Positions 38,126-51,379 of a stretch of 64,000 nt of DNA are shown piece after piece. The notes under the pieces are model-generated. The model searched no databases and was not told where the DNA came from. It saw only the letters and a list, made by a program, of their open reading frames with translations. The DNA comes from Anoplolepis gracilipes (lineage: Eukaryota; Arthropoda; Insecta; Hymenoptera; Formicidae). The stretch is from assembly GCF_047496725.1 (NCBI RefSeq), contig NC_132971.1:10687001-10751000 (forward strand), read 5' to 3'. Position 1 is the first letter of the stretch; the number at the start of each line of letters is the position of its first letter. Position numbers and translations under genes: made by a program.

Positions 38126-39560
38126 CAATATGAACACGCGTTATTGTATGCGCTACTTTTATTCTTCACAAATTACTCTTTCAATTGTACTTATGTTTCA
38201 GTTGAAATGAAAAAAGTTTTTTTTTTTTTTTTCATTTTTTAACAATATATCTCTGCGTTATTGTTGTTCATGATTTATATTATAATGCATAATATTACAG
38301 AAACAAATTGGCGCAAATACACATTTTCTGTGTAAAATTTTGAAATTTTACACTACATAGTTTATATAACACATTGTTTAAAATATAAATCTCTCTTTTA
38401 TAAAATCTTGCAAATATTTCACTATACAAACGATTTTTAATGAAAGGCTCTTTTTTATCTTTCGCACATTGTAATATTTTTTACAGAAGCAGAATGTACA
38501 TCTTGTTTTACGCTTTCTTGCAGAACGAGCGTAGATGCTTTTTAACATTTGTGTTTTTGTCGGACGTAGTAACTGTTGATTGCGCTTTGTGCAAGTCGTA
38601 TGTGCTTGAGATTTCCGGGAGAAAATTTCTTTATTTATAAACACCAACTCCCATCATTTCTGTTTCTTACGACAGATCGGTGATGCATTTGACTGCAGAA
38701 AATAACGCGTGCATGAAAATAACGTATTGTAAATTAAAATTTTATTCACATACTCAATAATCTTGGTATATTCAGTTTAAGAGTTGTAGCCCCTTTTCAC
38801 ACAAACGCGATCCAATTATCCAACCAAAAATTGTCAATCTGCCAAGAGTGCGAAATTTAGTAGCGGTAACTCGTAACAGTACCGCAATAGCGCTCGAAAA
38901 TTAAACGAGAACTCAGGAACGAAGAGAGGAGTAAAAAGATTTCAAACAGAGACGTGTGTTATGGAAATAAAAAAAGCGCGACGAGAAGATTTGCTGGCAA
39001 AGTCGATTTCTCATGTAAAAGTCGACAACTAATCTAATGGAAAGAAAACACAGGAGAATGAGTACAAACTCGAGTTGTATGAAGGAAGAAATAAAGCCGG
39101 GATGAAAGAAAGAGAGATAGAGAGGTAGAGAGAGAGAGAAAGAAATTTGCCATACAATGGAGAACAGACGGCCGTTCTTTTCAGAGGATATTCGAATAGA
39201 GGATGTAGTACGATAAGGATACGGAAATACAAGGAGAAAAGTACGGTACAAGTAAAACGTTGCATTTTCGTACTAAGCTTTACCTCGTATAGATTCAAAT
39301 AAGAGCATCAAACAAGTTTCGCGATGGCTACCGCAAGAAATTTTACGTTCTTTGTGTTCTTCCGTTTCTACTTGGCCTTTATTTTTCCTGCTTTCCTTTA
39401 AATCAAATGTAAATTATTTAAATTGCACAAAGAATACTTTCGCGCGCGCGAACATTTCATTTCTGTGATGTTTATTTTCTTGTACTTGCTTTCGCACTTA
39501 TCCCAATGTATTTTGCAATTCATGTTTCTTTTTTTGAACATGTCTTTGAATTAATATTAA

Positions 39561-40344
39561 CCCCTTACTCTGTTGCTTTTGCCACCCTTAAATTAGATAG
39601 GGCAAACTAGGGTATGATGGCCAGAGGCTGTAATTTTTACAATAATCGCTACATAGTGCGCTTTTTTAGTCATTATCAAAGATAATCGATATTTATAGTA
39701 GTTTATGTGCGTACATTATTCGAAATAATGTGAATCTTATGTCATATTTTTATTGTACTTTTGACTGCCTGCAAAGTTTTTCATTTGTCCACTGAAAACT
39801 GTTATAACGTCGAATAAATGACAGTTAAGTTATCGTAATCGACGTTAGACATATTATAAAGATATGTAAATTGTTATATGACATATAATTTTTATTTTCG
39901 TTTTCACTATTTTTTTATAAATATTGTGGCCATCTTTCCGTCACTATAGTCATCTTTTCCTTAAAAGTTGGGTGAGATGGCTAATGCTTAGGTTGTACTA
40001 TTTTGATAACAAAATTTCAATTAAATATTTTCCTTTTAATTTCGATAATATTACGTAATTAAGCTTCAGTGAAGATGCCAAATAATATGCCAAACGCTAT
40101 TAAAAATATCAAAAATAAAAGTATATTTTTTACACTTTAAAAAGCTATAGCCATCTTATCCGAGTTTACCCTACAGATGAATCAAGTATGTCCGAAGAGT
40201 TCATCATTTTGAAAAAATATACTTATCTTTTTTAATTGTTTTAATGAAATGAAAAAAATAAAAAGTAAAATATTTTACTTAAATAAATTAAAAATATTAC
40301 ATTGTCCTACGAATTATTGTTGAAAATAAGTAATAGAGTAAGAG
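39561..40344. mobile_element. F-family MITE, copy 3, carrying A-family copy 4
   Basis: TTAA at 39557-39560 and 40345-40348; ends CCCCTTACTCTGTTGCTTTT and, inverted, CTCTTACTCTATTACTTATT. These resemble the CCCTTACTCCGTATTG end of the other F copies, so assignment to F is by termini and target site. An A element (39600-40171) occupies most of the interior; without it and one TA the unit is about 210 bp. Confidence 0.65.
39600..40171 (-). mobile_element. A-family MITE, copy 4, reverse orientation
   Basis: 572 bp, TA-flanked, with ends GGGCAAACTAGGGTATGATG and GAGTTTACCC. It is inverted relative to copies 1, 2, 3 and 5, and shares with copy 5 an extra internal piece (CGTCACTATAGTCATCTTTT here). 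Confidence 0.9.
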
Positions 40345-40348
40345 TTAA

Positions 40349-43147
40349 TATTATTTATAATCGCAAGGCATTCGCGTATTTCTTAAATCTTTAATAAATC
40401 TTAGGATTCTCAGATGCGTGTAAATCCTTACTTTCATCGTTTCTTTGCGTTTTCTCGTTATTTGGTTACCCCCTTATTTTTCCGCAGACTCGTGCTATTA
40501 TATTTTTTTATACACGCCATAAAATCGTCACGGTCGATGCCGGGAGCTTTTGTTTAAAAACCGAGTCGGAGACGTCGTCGCTTCTTGTTTCATTTATAGT
40601 CTTGCGCGATGTCTAGATGCAATGTCAGCAACATTTCTCCTTAAACTACGTTTCATATACGCGAAATAGCACTTAACACACAAGTACTCATAAACTCGCG
40701 CACCGCTTTTTTACGGTCGGTTCTCGCTCGTTTAGCTTCCGGTTAACCAAGATTTTTTTCCCTTTGATTGTACCCTCGCGCAACCCCTTTCGGCCTTCCC
40801 TCTCTCTTTTACTGTTTGCTTTTAAACTAAATCCGTGAAAGTTCCGAAAAATAATACTAGCGGACATTCTGACAAGTAGATAATCTGTGCGATGTAATTT
40901 TCGTAATAAAGGTTCTTTCGAACGATATGATATTTTTAGATGATTTTGTAAGATGACAGGAAGCGATGTAATAATAGATTTGTTATTTAAATGTATGCGA
41001 GTTCGATATACGACTCATCCACAATAAGTGTCGCCGATATGACAAAGTAGGGGATGACAACTTCAAATTGCGATTCACTCGACTGGTAATCCATCATTTC
41101 GCCCTTTTGAAAGCTTCCTCTTTCTTTCTCTGACTCGACATCAAACTTTATTCGCGACATTCAGTTTTGACATTTTCAGAGATGAAAGTTTCTCCACGTG
41201 CCCCCTTTTTTAAAAAAAAATTATTATTCTACGTTTGCATTCGTTCTCATGTTTTATTCCTCTTCACATTATTCCTATTTTATGTTATCTGTAAAATGTT
41301 ATTTCTCTCGCATTTCATTTAGAAAATCATAAAAGCTACTTTATAGCGCACAAGGAGGGGCTGATTGTTAAAAACAGCTTACTGCAAAATTCGTGGTAAA
41401 ATATTCTTTACTTTGCTGAAAGTAACGTAAGCAAATTTTTTTTCTATTAATCCACGAAATCGTAAACTTGTGCGTCGTCAGATCTTTTCGTCAAGAAGTT
41501 TACGTGTTTGTCAATGTATTACTTATAGTAATTGCGGATTGGTGTAAGTTGCCTTGATCCGCGCTGCTATACTCAAGTGGCGGATACAGCGTTCAGGTTA
41601 AAGTCGAAGTTTCCTCGCATTAATACGTCTTGGTCAGGCTTTAGCGAACTCTCGCGGGATCCACGAAGCTTCATTACCAGCACTAAGTTTCCGCTGAGCG
41701 TCTCCGAAATTCGAAATGGCGTTAGCCAACTTACCGTTACTGCATCAAATCTCCTCGAAATATTGCACGGACTCGAAGGCAAATTACGTTCGGTACAACC
41801 TGCGTTCAAGTAAAACGCAATTGTGGTTGCTTTAATGAATAAATTTGTATTGTGAAAATTGGATTAATATTCCGCTAAAAGGATATTATTAGAGGACAAA
41901 TTTATTTTTCACGTTTTTGCGTTAGAATAAAAAATGCTGGTAATTATTGTTCAAAATCGTTGCTCGATAAATTGTGATTTATGATATATATTTTATCACA
42001 GTAATTTAAAGAATTAATCGTGACATTATTTTTTATCATAACTATTTCCTAGAATTGATCTCTCTAAAATATTAAGTACAAATTTTAAAAATTGGTTTAT
42101 TTTTAAAAATTTTAGAACACATCGGAGATCGAAAGAGTTCACATCCACGTGGTCGTTAAAAATTGAATTCCCTTCGATAGGATGGACACAGATCGTAACG
42201 GATCGTTCGTCGGCGAGATTGCAGCCGACGAGATTTAACGGAGAGCGACAAGAACGGCGACGTCGACGACGACGCGGAAAATCCAAGTAGAGTGTTTTCC
42301 TCGAGAGGGCCCTTTTTTCCGTTATTTTTATAGCGCGCGATGCGACAATTTCCTTTGCAGTCTCACTGCGTGTGCTCGAGTTTTATCGATGCACGTGACA
42401 GTTCCTCCCCTTCGAGGGCGATAAATAAGCTCGCGGTTTACACCTAAGTGTACGTAAACGCCATCGCGTTCCGTAGCAAAACGCGATTATATCGAATGTG
42501 CGAGCGGCAGTCGTTTACGTTTTAACAATAAACAGAGAACAACAGCGGGAGCACAGTAACAACAATAGCAGCAGTTACGTTGAAAATATTCGCTACGCGT
42601 CACCGATTAGCGTCGCGTTGGCGGAACTTTTTCGCGTCGAGGTTTACAATGAGTTTTTTTTTCTCTCCCTTTTTTTTTTTTTTTACACCAAGCACGTCTC
42701 TGAACGTCCGGCACTGGCTGCGGTAAATTTACACCGACCACAGGAATGAATGTTGACGAATACGTTCCATTTTTCAGCGCAAAAGATTCGTGGGAAAATT
42801 AAAAAGAAAGAGAGAAAGAAGTTGCAAAATGCCTGATATACATCTTTGCACGGGAAAGGAAAAATTACCGCGATAATGTCGAGTCTAACGTCACTCGAAA
42901 GAAGAATTGTATAGTCTTAGGTACTTTTTATGCAATGAGATCGCTGTATGAAATTATATTCACGCCCGAGGTCTCGCGAAGTATAAATGTATATGTCTAA
43001 AGTTAATAATCGCGAGAAATGATAACGTTTTTTTTAACCTTGCCAATTATACAAATTTAATGAATTAATATCTTTAAAACTTATTTAGAGTATAAGAAAA
43101 AAAACGTAACAATAATCTAATATATCTTTTATCATCGGCATAATATA
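40349..43147. other. No gene seen
   Basis: GC content rises near 41530-41815, where a 93-codon plus-strand frame overlaps a 78-codon minus-strand frame, and near 42140-42470. No domain, splice-bounded exon or repeat match is recognisable in either. Confidence 0.45.
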
Positions 43148-43849
43148 CAGGGTGTTTCATTTTAAGTATGCAGCCCAAATAACTTTCTTATTTTTGATTT
43201 TAGAGAAAAATGTTTCAGACAAAAATTGTATGGTTTTGAGGGATCCATAAAATGGTACCATTGGTTTGACCTTGGATAATCATTTGAAGGTTATATGAAG
43301 GTCACCTTGAATTTTTTAATTAGAACACCCTATATATTTTTTAATATTCTTGTAGCTTACCTCGAGAGCTTTCCAAAACACTATAATAAAATATTTTTCG
43401 AGTTATGAGGCTTCAAAGTTGCAGCATTTTGATAAAAAATCTTGATTGGCTGGATCACGTTCGAATCTTGCCTTGGCTGGCTGGATTATGTCCGAATCGT
43501 GCCTTGACTGATCGGACAATGTAAAATAAGACTATCGGAAAGTGAATACTATTTTACGAGATATTTTGTAGGAATTTTTATCAAAATACTGCAATTTTGA
43601 AGCCTTATAACTCGAAAAATATTTAATGAAAAAATATTTTATTATAGTGTTTCGGATAGCTCTCGAGATAAGCTACAAGAATATATAATAAAAAAATAGT
43701 AAGTTCCATTTAAGAAATTAAAGGTTAGGCTCTTCACGTGACCATTTTATGGCTCCCTTGACACCATACAACTTTTGTCTGAAACATTTTTCTCTAAAAT
43801 CAAAAATAAGAAAGTTATTTGAGGTGCACACTTAAAATGGAGCACCCTG
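43148..43849. mobile_element. C-family palindromic element, copy 4, with a 31-bp repeat at its centre
   Basis: 702 bp flanked by TA, with ends CAGGGTGTTTCATTTTAAGT and inverse, matching copy 1's arms. The loop region carries an unrelated, more GC-rich piece (about 43440-43545) made of imperfect 31-bp units. Confidence 0.83.
43444..43530. repeat. 31-bp imperfect tandem repeat inside C copy 4
   Basis: Units begin at 43444, 43475 and 43506: GATTGGCTGGATCACGTTCG, GGCTGGCTGGATTATGTCCG, then a partial GACTGATCGGACAATG. Two full units each end in TGCCTT. It is not present in the other C copies. Confidence 0.7.
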
Positions 43850-44133
43850 TATATCAATGATAGTAGAATTATTTACACAGAATAATACTGTAAAAAATAT
43901 CGTACAGTATTTTAATAGTGTAATTAATTTAGACTGATACGATATTTTTTGATATTTTATAGTTTGTTTTTTAAAAAGAAAGATTCGAGACACGTAAATC
44001 TCTTGGAGAAGGAACTGAAAATTTTACGCGATTAGTATCGTGATAAAACGTAACACTTGTTGCTTAAATATCTCGTACAAAAGGCACCAGTTTTTAACAA
44101 AATCGGTTTTGCCTTTACGCTGTCGCATGCAGA

Positions 44134-44136
<3 letters not shown>

Positions 44137-44173
<37 letters not shown>
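44137..44173. repeat. (CT)n microsatellite
   Basis: About 18 CT units. It produces serine/leucine-rich open frames that are not genes. Confidence 0.92.
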
Positions 44174-44176
<3 letters not shown>

Positions 44177-46224
44177 TTTCAGGGGTAACTCTCCGCTTTC
44201 CGTTTCCGCCGTATCCGAGTCCGCTGAATCGAACAGTTGATAGCCCGGAGAACTTGCAAGGTAGTCGAATGTACGTCGTCGTCAAGGGCGATCCGAAAAC
44301 GGGAACGCGTACCGAATACGAGAGAGAAGCGTGAGAAGAAAAGCGAAGGGGTGGGAACGCGAACCACGAGGTGTAGATAAATGCAGTAATCTAAGTTTTT
44401 CCATCTTGCGGCGCCGCGTTTGCCTTTAGTTCGAAGGGAGGTTCCTCTAGTTCGTTTTTTCGCCGCGTACGCACCACGAAGATTGTCATCGAGTCATTCA
44501 AGCCCTTCGAAGTGTCGTTAACGTAATAATTTTGATATCTTCTCGATAAGAAAGAGTATTTCATTAGGTTTCTATCCCATTTGGATATTTGTTGACATGA
44601 GATTAATCGCGAGGGTCTTGGCCTGCAAGCAATTATTTTACCGCATTAAAATTTTCAAATTTCAAGTCTTTGATTAAATTTCTTCAATTTCCAGATTTCA
44701 TTTTTATTTTTTATAGGAGAGATTTTCTTAGAAATCTCTTAAATTTTTAACTATTGAATCTCACAGAGAATACTTGTATCCTTGCAATTCTGGAGATCCT
44801 TAAATTGTGGAAATAAATTTTATTAATTCGCTAATATATTCTCTTAATAGCACGTATAATAATCTGAATTCATAAGAAAGTGCACGGAGAGACCGAGAGA
44901 TTTAAGTACGTTACCATATTTAATACCTTCCATTTTCAAACTTTACCTGACACTCGCGTTGGGGTTTTACCCCTCGCAACTTTTTTCCGCGTTATACCCT
45001 TTAAAGGGCTCGCCGAGCGAAAGGGAAACTTTCGAGGGATGCCATGTGGGATGTCCGTGTGTCTCGTCTTTTTCCTCTCCCTCGCCACAGATTTTTCTCA
45101 CCCCTTCTTTTTTACCCTCCTCGCCACTACCCGGCAGATTTACGAGTAGCGTGAATGTACGTACTTCACGGGTCATAATTCGGAAAAAAAGAGAATGCGC
45201 TCTTGATGGGTTGCACCGACGTTTTACAACGTGGTGGCAAAAAAATGAATTACATCGCGCTTAAGTTCCACTCTCGAGTCTTTATTCATTTCGTTTATTC
45301 TCGCGTACTTGGTTGAATGTAAGTATCGATGGTTGCTCGATTTTATCGTCAGCCGTTTTATACGCGATCGTTTTCTGGTTTGTAAATCGTTTACCCTCGA
45401 CGTGCATTGAATCGGCAATACTCGAAATCCTTTCAGAAACATAATCTTTGATCGACTGCAATTTCTTAAAGAAACAAAATCTTTTTCTAGTTTCCGAGAA
45501 CAATTACAAAACTTTAAAGTTTTACAATTTGTGAAGTAGATTTTAAAATACTTCAATTCTTGAAATACAAATGGATTTCCATCCGGAAAGGTAAAACGAC
45601 GATACAATTGAAATAATTGTTAATATGAAGAATTAATCTAGGAATTTGACAGTTTCAAGAATAAAGCATTGAGAATATTATAAAAATAATCAATAGTCCG
45701 AACGCATCGATGAATGAAAGAATAATAATTTAAAAACTATGGTTTCATCAAACAGACGATATCCTTGAAGGATATAACTACTCTGTGTTCAGAATACCTA
45801 TATCCTTTAAGGTTGGTTTTGTTGATGGAGGGTCGACGAATCAGGACGGGGGAAGAGAATTGGCTGATATTTCAATCAGGATAAGTGTCTACTGTTTTAT
45901 TAGCTCTTCGCCTACCTATACAACCCTTTTAATAAGAATCCTGTCTTGCTGCTTCGGCGAAAACATCTCGAAGAATATATTCTACTTTAACTAAATATTT
46001 TCAACAAATATATATTTAAAAAATTAAATGCAAATAATTCTAGAAGATATTATAAATTATTAATGACGAAGTAATTAATTATAAAATATGTATCAATATT
46101 CGCGAATACATCATTGAAAATTCTTAGAGATAGCATTATTAAAAAAATAATCGAAATAGGTCTTAATGTCATACTTAAAATATTCGTGTGAAATTAGGTA
46201 AAAATTTCTATCGCATAAAAGTTA

Positions 46225-46225
<1 letters not shown>

Positions 46226-46260
<35 letters not shown>
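46226..46260. repeat. (AT)n microsatellite
   Basis: About 17 AT units, one of three (AT)n tracts within about 1 kb (others at 46748-46773 and 47236-47280). Confidence 0.9.
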
Positions 46261-46262
<2 letters not shown>

Positions 46263-47232
46263 AATTATTTGCATATTAAATAGCGATACGTCAAGTCCAT
46301 AAAAAGATATGTGAACGATGACAAGTTCTCATTATCAGTCAATAAAAAAAGTCAGTAAGTTCTTAATTATAAGATGGGAATTTAAAGCTATGCATTATTC
46401 CAGATCGTTATTAAGGACAACTCGGCGTCTAAAATTCCGTCGGCATTCTCGAGCGAGAAAAGAGAGAACGTCGTTCTCTCGTCTTTCTGCTGTACAAACA
46501 TCGCTGACCCTTCTCAATCTTTCGAAAACAATGTTGACCCACGGTCGAGCACAATGAAACACTCTCACGTACAGAGACTGGCCTTATATTTTCCCGCCCA
46601 TTTCAACGCCCGAGGCTAACCGAGCCAAAGTATCGAAGAAAAATCCAGAAGGAGAATTTTTTTCTTTTAATCTCCCGATATTCTTGGATGTTCGGCAAAC
46701 CGTTTGTACAACCTGCTTAAATATATTACTTGAATATATTCAAAGCAATATATATATATATATATATATATATTAATTACATTCTGGAATTCGCGCGATT
46801 ACATTATAAGCAGAAAGGACTGAGAACCTCAGACTTGCGTTAGCGAGAATCGATAAGTCAAGAATGCAATATCTCGAGAATACGTAAGGAACCAACGATG
46901 CTACAACATAATATTAGGATAATCTCGAAAATTATTGAAATGATTCGAGAATGCATTAATATTTCTGAGATCTATAAACCTAAAATACGTGCATTAATTT
47001 AGGATGCAATTTAGAGAGCGAAAAAATGGAGCTCGTCCCTTTTATGGGGTTCAATCGGATGGAAATGCTTTCGTGCCGTTCTCTCATCTTGGTATTCGCG
47101 CGAATTACGAGCTATTACCACGTCTCGTTCGAATTCCTATTGCTCTTTTCGCGCCATCGAATGGCCAGTTAAGAAGATCATCATCGGCTTCGTAGCCGAA
47201 GGGGACTTTCTCAGAGAAGGGCTACGAGCGTG

Positions 47233-47235
<3 letters not shown>

Positions 47236-47280
<45 letters not shown>
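47236..47280. repeat. (AT)n microsatellite
   Basis: About 20 AT units grading into ACATAT. Confidence 0.9.
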
Positions 47281-48783
47281 TACATATAGAGCTTCCCGAA
47301 AATCCAAGATTATAATATCACAATAAATGTGGTCCAGAAATTGTTTTCAAGCTTCAATATAAATTAAATTTAAATTTATTAAAAATTAGTTTAATCAAAG
47401 CTATCGATAAATATTATTTTTTAATTTCTTTTAGAGAATTGATCTTTTTATAATCTTGTTAAATAATTAATTCTAAAAGACTGGTGAATGTATTTTGAAA
47501 AATGATGATAAATCAATAAAAATCTTTATATCTTAATTATATTTTTCTAAAAATAAATATATGTATAGGCATTCTATGTGTTTTTGGAAAATATGATGTC
47601 GTTTAGTGTATTTTGGTAAAACACTCGCTACAGTGAAAAAGTAAAAAGCTTTCGAGACGAATACAATCAAAGTCCCTGACGACACTGTATAACTATTATG
47701 CCTCCCGTGTGAATCGTACTTGAAACTTGAGAAGACTATCGAGTATCTTGAAATGGTCTCGTAGGATGGTCATTGCGCGACCCGTTTCCTTAAAATGGGG
47801 GCAAACTGACCCTTTTTGCTTGTCCTCAATAACGCGAAATGTCCAGTCATCAACAGCGCCTGATATTTCGAAGACGTCGTAAGAATAGCGATATCCGTAT
47901 CGCATCTGACACGAAAATGGCGCAAGAAGTGAAACGTGTGCGCGCGACAGCATTTTCCTCTTTTCTTTTGATAAAATCTTTCATTTTCATTAAAAAAAAA
48001 AAAAAATTATACTTGACATAATGTGATATATTAAACTTTTTTTGAAAGAGCATCCACAAAGATTGCAATGAAAATTATAATATGCAGATTAATAATTTCA
48101 GAGAATTTACAAAAAAAAATATTCCCATTCTTTGCACCTCTTTTATAAAGATTCGAGTACGATTATTTTATCTCGTTATTAATTCTTGTTTTCTTAGCCG
48201 GTATTAACCAGAAAAAAATTTTATTCCAGATGGTCATGAAATATAATAAATGCTCGCTTGCTTATTTTCTTCCTTTCTCTTTCCTTTCTTTTTTGATTTC
48301 TCGGAATAATAAAATGGTGCTCGCAAGCACCTCTAAGTTTTTGCAATCTCGAGGATCAGCCGCTCGTCGGCTGTATAGTTTTAACAGCAAAAGACTTCGC
48401 ATATCTGCGCAAGCACATTTTACGATCGTCTGATCCGCATCGTATTTGCGCAGACTTTCCTGTCGATTCTTCCCATGCGGATTTCAACCACTCCATTCTT
48501 TTTACAACTACCACATGCCGTTCTTCGTGCCGCTCCGCACCGCGAAATTGGCAGTTAAAGAGAGATCGGTGCGTGGACCAGATTTTTTTCTTTCTTTGAC
48601 GAAAGACTGGTAAAGTAACTGTCGAATATTCCGTTCGTTTTAAGGGAAATCACAGCTCTTGATTTTTCTTTCAAAAGACGTTTAACAATTTCTTTTTCGA
48701 GGCCGCGGTTAAAGGTAGAAGTTCGATGATTTCGGGGAAAGTCGTATGTTTATAAAAATATGCGATGACTCGAATCTCACATA

Positions 48784-49370
48784 GGGTAAACTCGGGTAAG
48801 ATGACCATAGTTTTTTAAAATGCAAAAAACATATCTTTATTTTTGTTATTTTTTAATAGTGTCAGGCATAATATCTTCACTGAAGCTTAAATTACGTAAT
48901 ATTATCGAAATTAAAAGGAAAATATTTAATAGAAATTTTATATTATCAAAATAGTACGACATAAGCATTGGCCATCTTACCCAACTTTTAAGGAAAAGAT
49001 GATCATAGTGACGGAAATATGGCTACAATATTTATAAAAAAATAGTGAAAACGAAAATAAAAATTATAGGTCATATAACAATTTACATATCTTTATAATA
49101 TGTCTAACGTTGATTACGATAGCTTAACTGTCATTTATTCGACGTTACAACAGTTTTTAATGGACAAATGAAAAACTTTGCAGGTGGTCAACAGTAAAAA
49201 TATGATACAAGATTCACAATATCGTTATTTCGAACAATGTATGCACATAAACTACTGTAAATATCGATTATCTTTGATAAGGACTAAAAAAGCGCACTAT
49301 GCAGCGATTATTGAAAAAATTACAGCCTATGGCCATCTTTTCCGTATGGCCATCATACCCTAGTTTACCC
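48784..49370. mobile_element. A-family MITE, copy 5 (most intact)
   Basis: 587 bp with TA at 48782-48783 and 49371-49372; ends GGGTAAACTCGGGTAAGATG and CATACCCTAGTTTACCC. It is a good reference copy. An internal inverted copy of the terminal motif (GGCCATCTTACCCAACTTTT at about 48970) is clearly visible. Confidence 0.92.
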
Positions 49371-49372
49371 TA

Positions 49373-51011
49373 CAGCGTTAAATGTAATAAAATAAACTGA
49401 AGAATTATTATTGATAAAAAAAATGTTTGATAAAATTGATTAAACAATGTATATGATGTTTTACATGTATGTATACCTTCGTAGAGGAAAGCTTTCTTTT
49501 GAAAATTTTATTCAATCATGATGCAAGCGGACTTTAAAACTTTTTCAAGAAGTCTATTTTCTTATTTTCTTATATTCAAGAATAGCATTATACTTATGCT
49601 GAATCCGAAATAAAACGGGTTAGGCGAAGTTACAGCCAGTTCTATACGCTTTCCTCGTGGATTACATCTCAAGATTTTTACTGCCTGCGCGCGCCGCGGG
49701 ATGAACACTTAAGCGAAGGGATCATCATTACGGAATATATCCGCGCATCAAAATGTAGATAAGCGAGAGAAGTTCCGTTCATTCGCAAATATGTCAGAAA
49801 GTTCAGAAGCTCCCGTACTACTCGCCTGAGTATCCTGAGAGAACTTTTTCGCAAACAACCTAGAACGACGTTCTAACGACCGATTGTTTTCCTAGCAATT
49901 AGGAACATATGTGTAGAGACGAGCTTGAAATTTGTCTACTAAACAACATTCGTTACGAAACTCCGAAAGTTCAGACCTGTAACTCTCTTGTGTTTTCCCG
50001 TACTGGCTTAATATAGTTGAGCGTATAATTCTCCGTTCCCTTTCTTCTCTCTAACAAAAAAAAAAAAAAATAATAAAATAAAAAAAGACGATCAAGAAGA
50101 CAACACAAAGTGAACCAAGAACATGAAAAATTAATACAATTAAAAATAAATTGATAAATAAAGCAAATAACATATTACGTTAATTATTCTCTACATAACG
50201 CTTTATAAGTAAAATTTTAATATTTTTTTGTCTACTTATTTAATTAATTTTTTCTAATAATTGGAGCACTTCGCATACAAAACCTCGCAAATCCGGAAGA
50301 AAATGAGGACCGTCCATTACACGTGCAAGAGCTTCTAGCTTTTTATCCGGTTTCTTTCTTTCTATTCGCTCACCTTTTTTTTTCTTTCTTTTCACCTTTC
50401 TTTGACATTTGAGGGTGAATGGCGAGGTCAATGACGTAATTACGAGATTGAAAAGACCACGCGATTCGTCGGCGGCGTTTCAACATCTCTTACGTCTGAT
50501 TTCTAGAATCCGTAACTACTGGCGACTCTAAAGCGAGGAATAAATATACGAATTCGAGACATAACTTTAATCGCCATTTATAATAGTAGATTTTTGGATT
50601 GCTTTGAATGATTCTTGAAAAGCTTAGAAAAACTTTAAAAATTCTTTTTTCAAAGGCTCACGCGTGAAATCAGACATTTCTCAAGTAGACAGCTCGATAG
50701 CGACTTTTCGCATGGAAACTTATTGAAAAGTGATCGCAGCAACCATTCGGCCGAGAACTCGATTTCAACCGGCGATGATCTCCTTAACTGGTCGTTCTGC
50801 GACGCGGGGAAGTCGGCAAAATTGGCTGCTGGCCAGGAAGATAGCCGCGAAAATACGACCGGGCGATCGCGCTCGCGAACTCGTCCGTGGAGACGAGTTC
50901 GCTGGAAAACGCATGCTTTTCTCTTTTCTTCGGAGGCTATTGAACGTATAGAAGAGACTGCCGTCACAAAATTGAGAAGGGTCAATGTGGAGCAGGATTT
51001 CGAAGACGAAC

Positions 51012-51074
<63 letters not shown>

Positions 51075-51375
51075 AAAAAAAGAGGGAGTGAGAAAGGAAG
51101 AAAATACCCTTTACAAAAGGAACCGACAGTCCTCTCACAAAGATATCCCTCGCCCAATAACTTTGTTACGTTGAACGCAGCTGTGCGACTGGAAGGTTGA
51201 ATTTTCTATGCATAGAATGCGCGAGATGTTTCAAGACATATATATCGTCTGTGTAATACTGTGATATACGATAATTCACGAGACTCCGAAATCTTATGGT
51301 AATTTTCTGTTAGATATAAGTTCGTTATTTACATGCACTTTAGTAGCAAATCATTACATTTTCACAGAAATTAAT
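49373..51375. other. No gene seen
   Basis: Contains a poly-A/AT stretch near 50055-50085 and the long (GA)n at 51020-51072. A GC-richer part near 50720-51000 has frames on both strands that run into the microsatellite and look non-coding. Confidence 0.5.
51020..51072. repeat. (GA)n microsatellite
   Basis: About 26 GA units, the longest simple repeat in the window. It generates artificial arginine/glutamate and serine/leucine repeats in the open frames. Confidence 0.93.
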
Positions 51376-51379
51376 TTAA

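Larger units (their letters stand above)
36717..39556. other. No gene seen
   Basis: Mixed composition, with (GA)n at 37668-37691 followed by a CG-alternating patch (about 37725-37745) and (AT)n at 38075-38120. None of the open frames has a recognisable domain. Confidence 0.5.
43852..48783. other. No gene seen: simple repeats and unique DNA
   Basis: Holds (CT)n at 44137-44173, (AT)n at 46226-46260, 46748-46773 and 47236-47280, and GC-richer segments near 44180-44500 and 44880-45270. No recognisable protein. Confidence 0.5.

Noticed and set aside
43440..43520. tRNA-like GTTCGAATC motif
   Set aside because: No acceptor-stem pairing or anticodon arm can be placed; the motif belongs to a 31-bp tandem repeat.
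50650..51138. 162-codon minus-strand frame, the longest in the window, and overlapping plus-strand arginine/serine-rich frames
   Set aside because: They run through the long (GA)n microsatellite; the rest has no domain, and overlapping frames exist on both strands.
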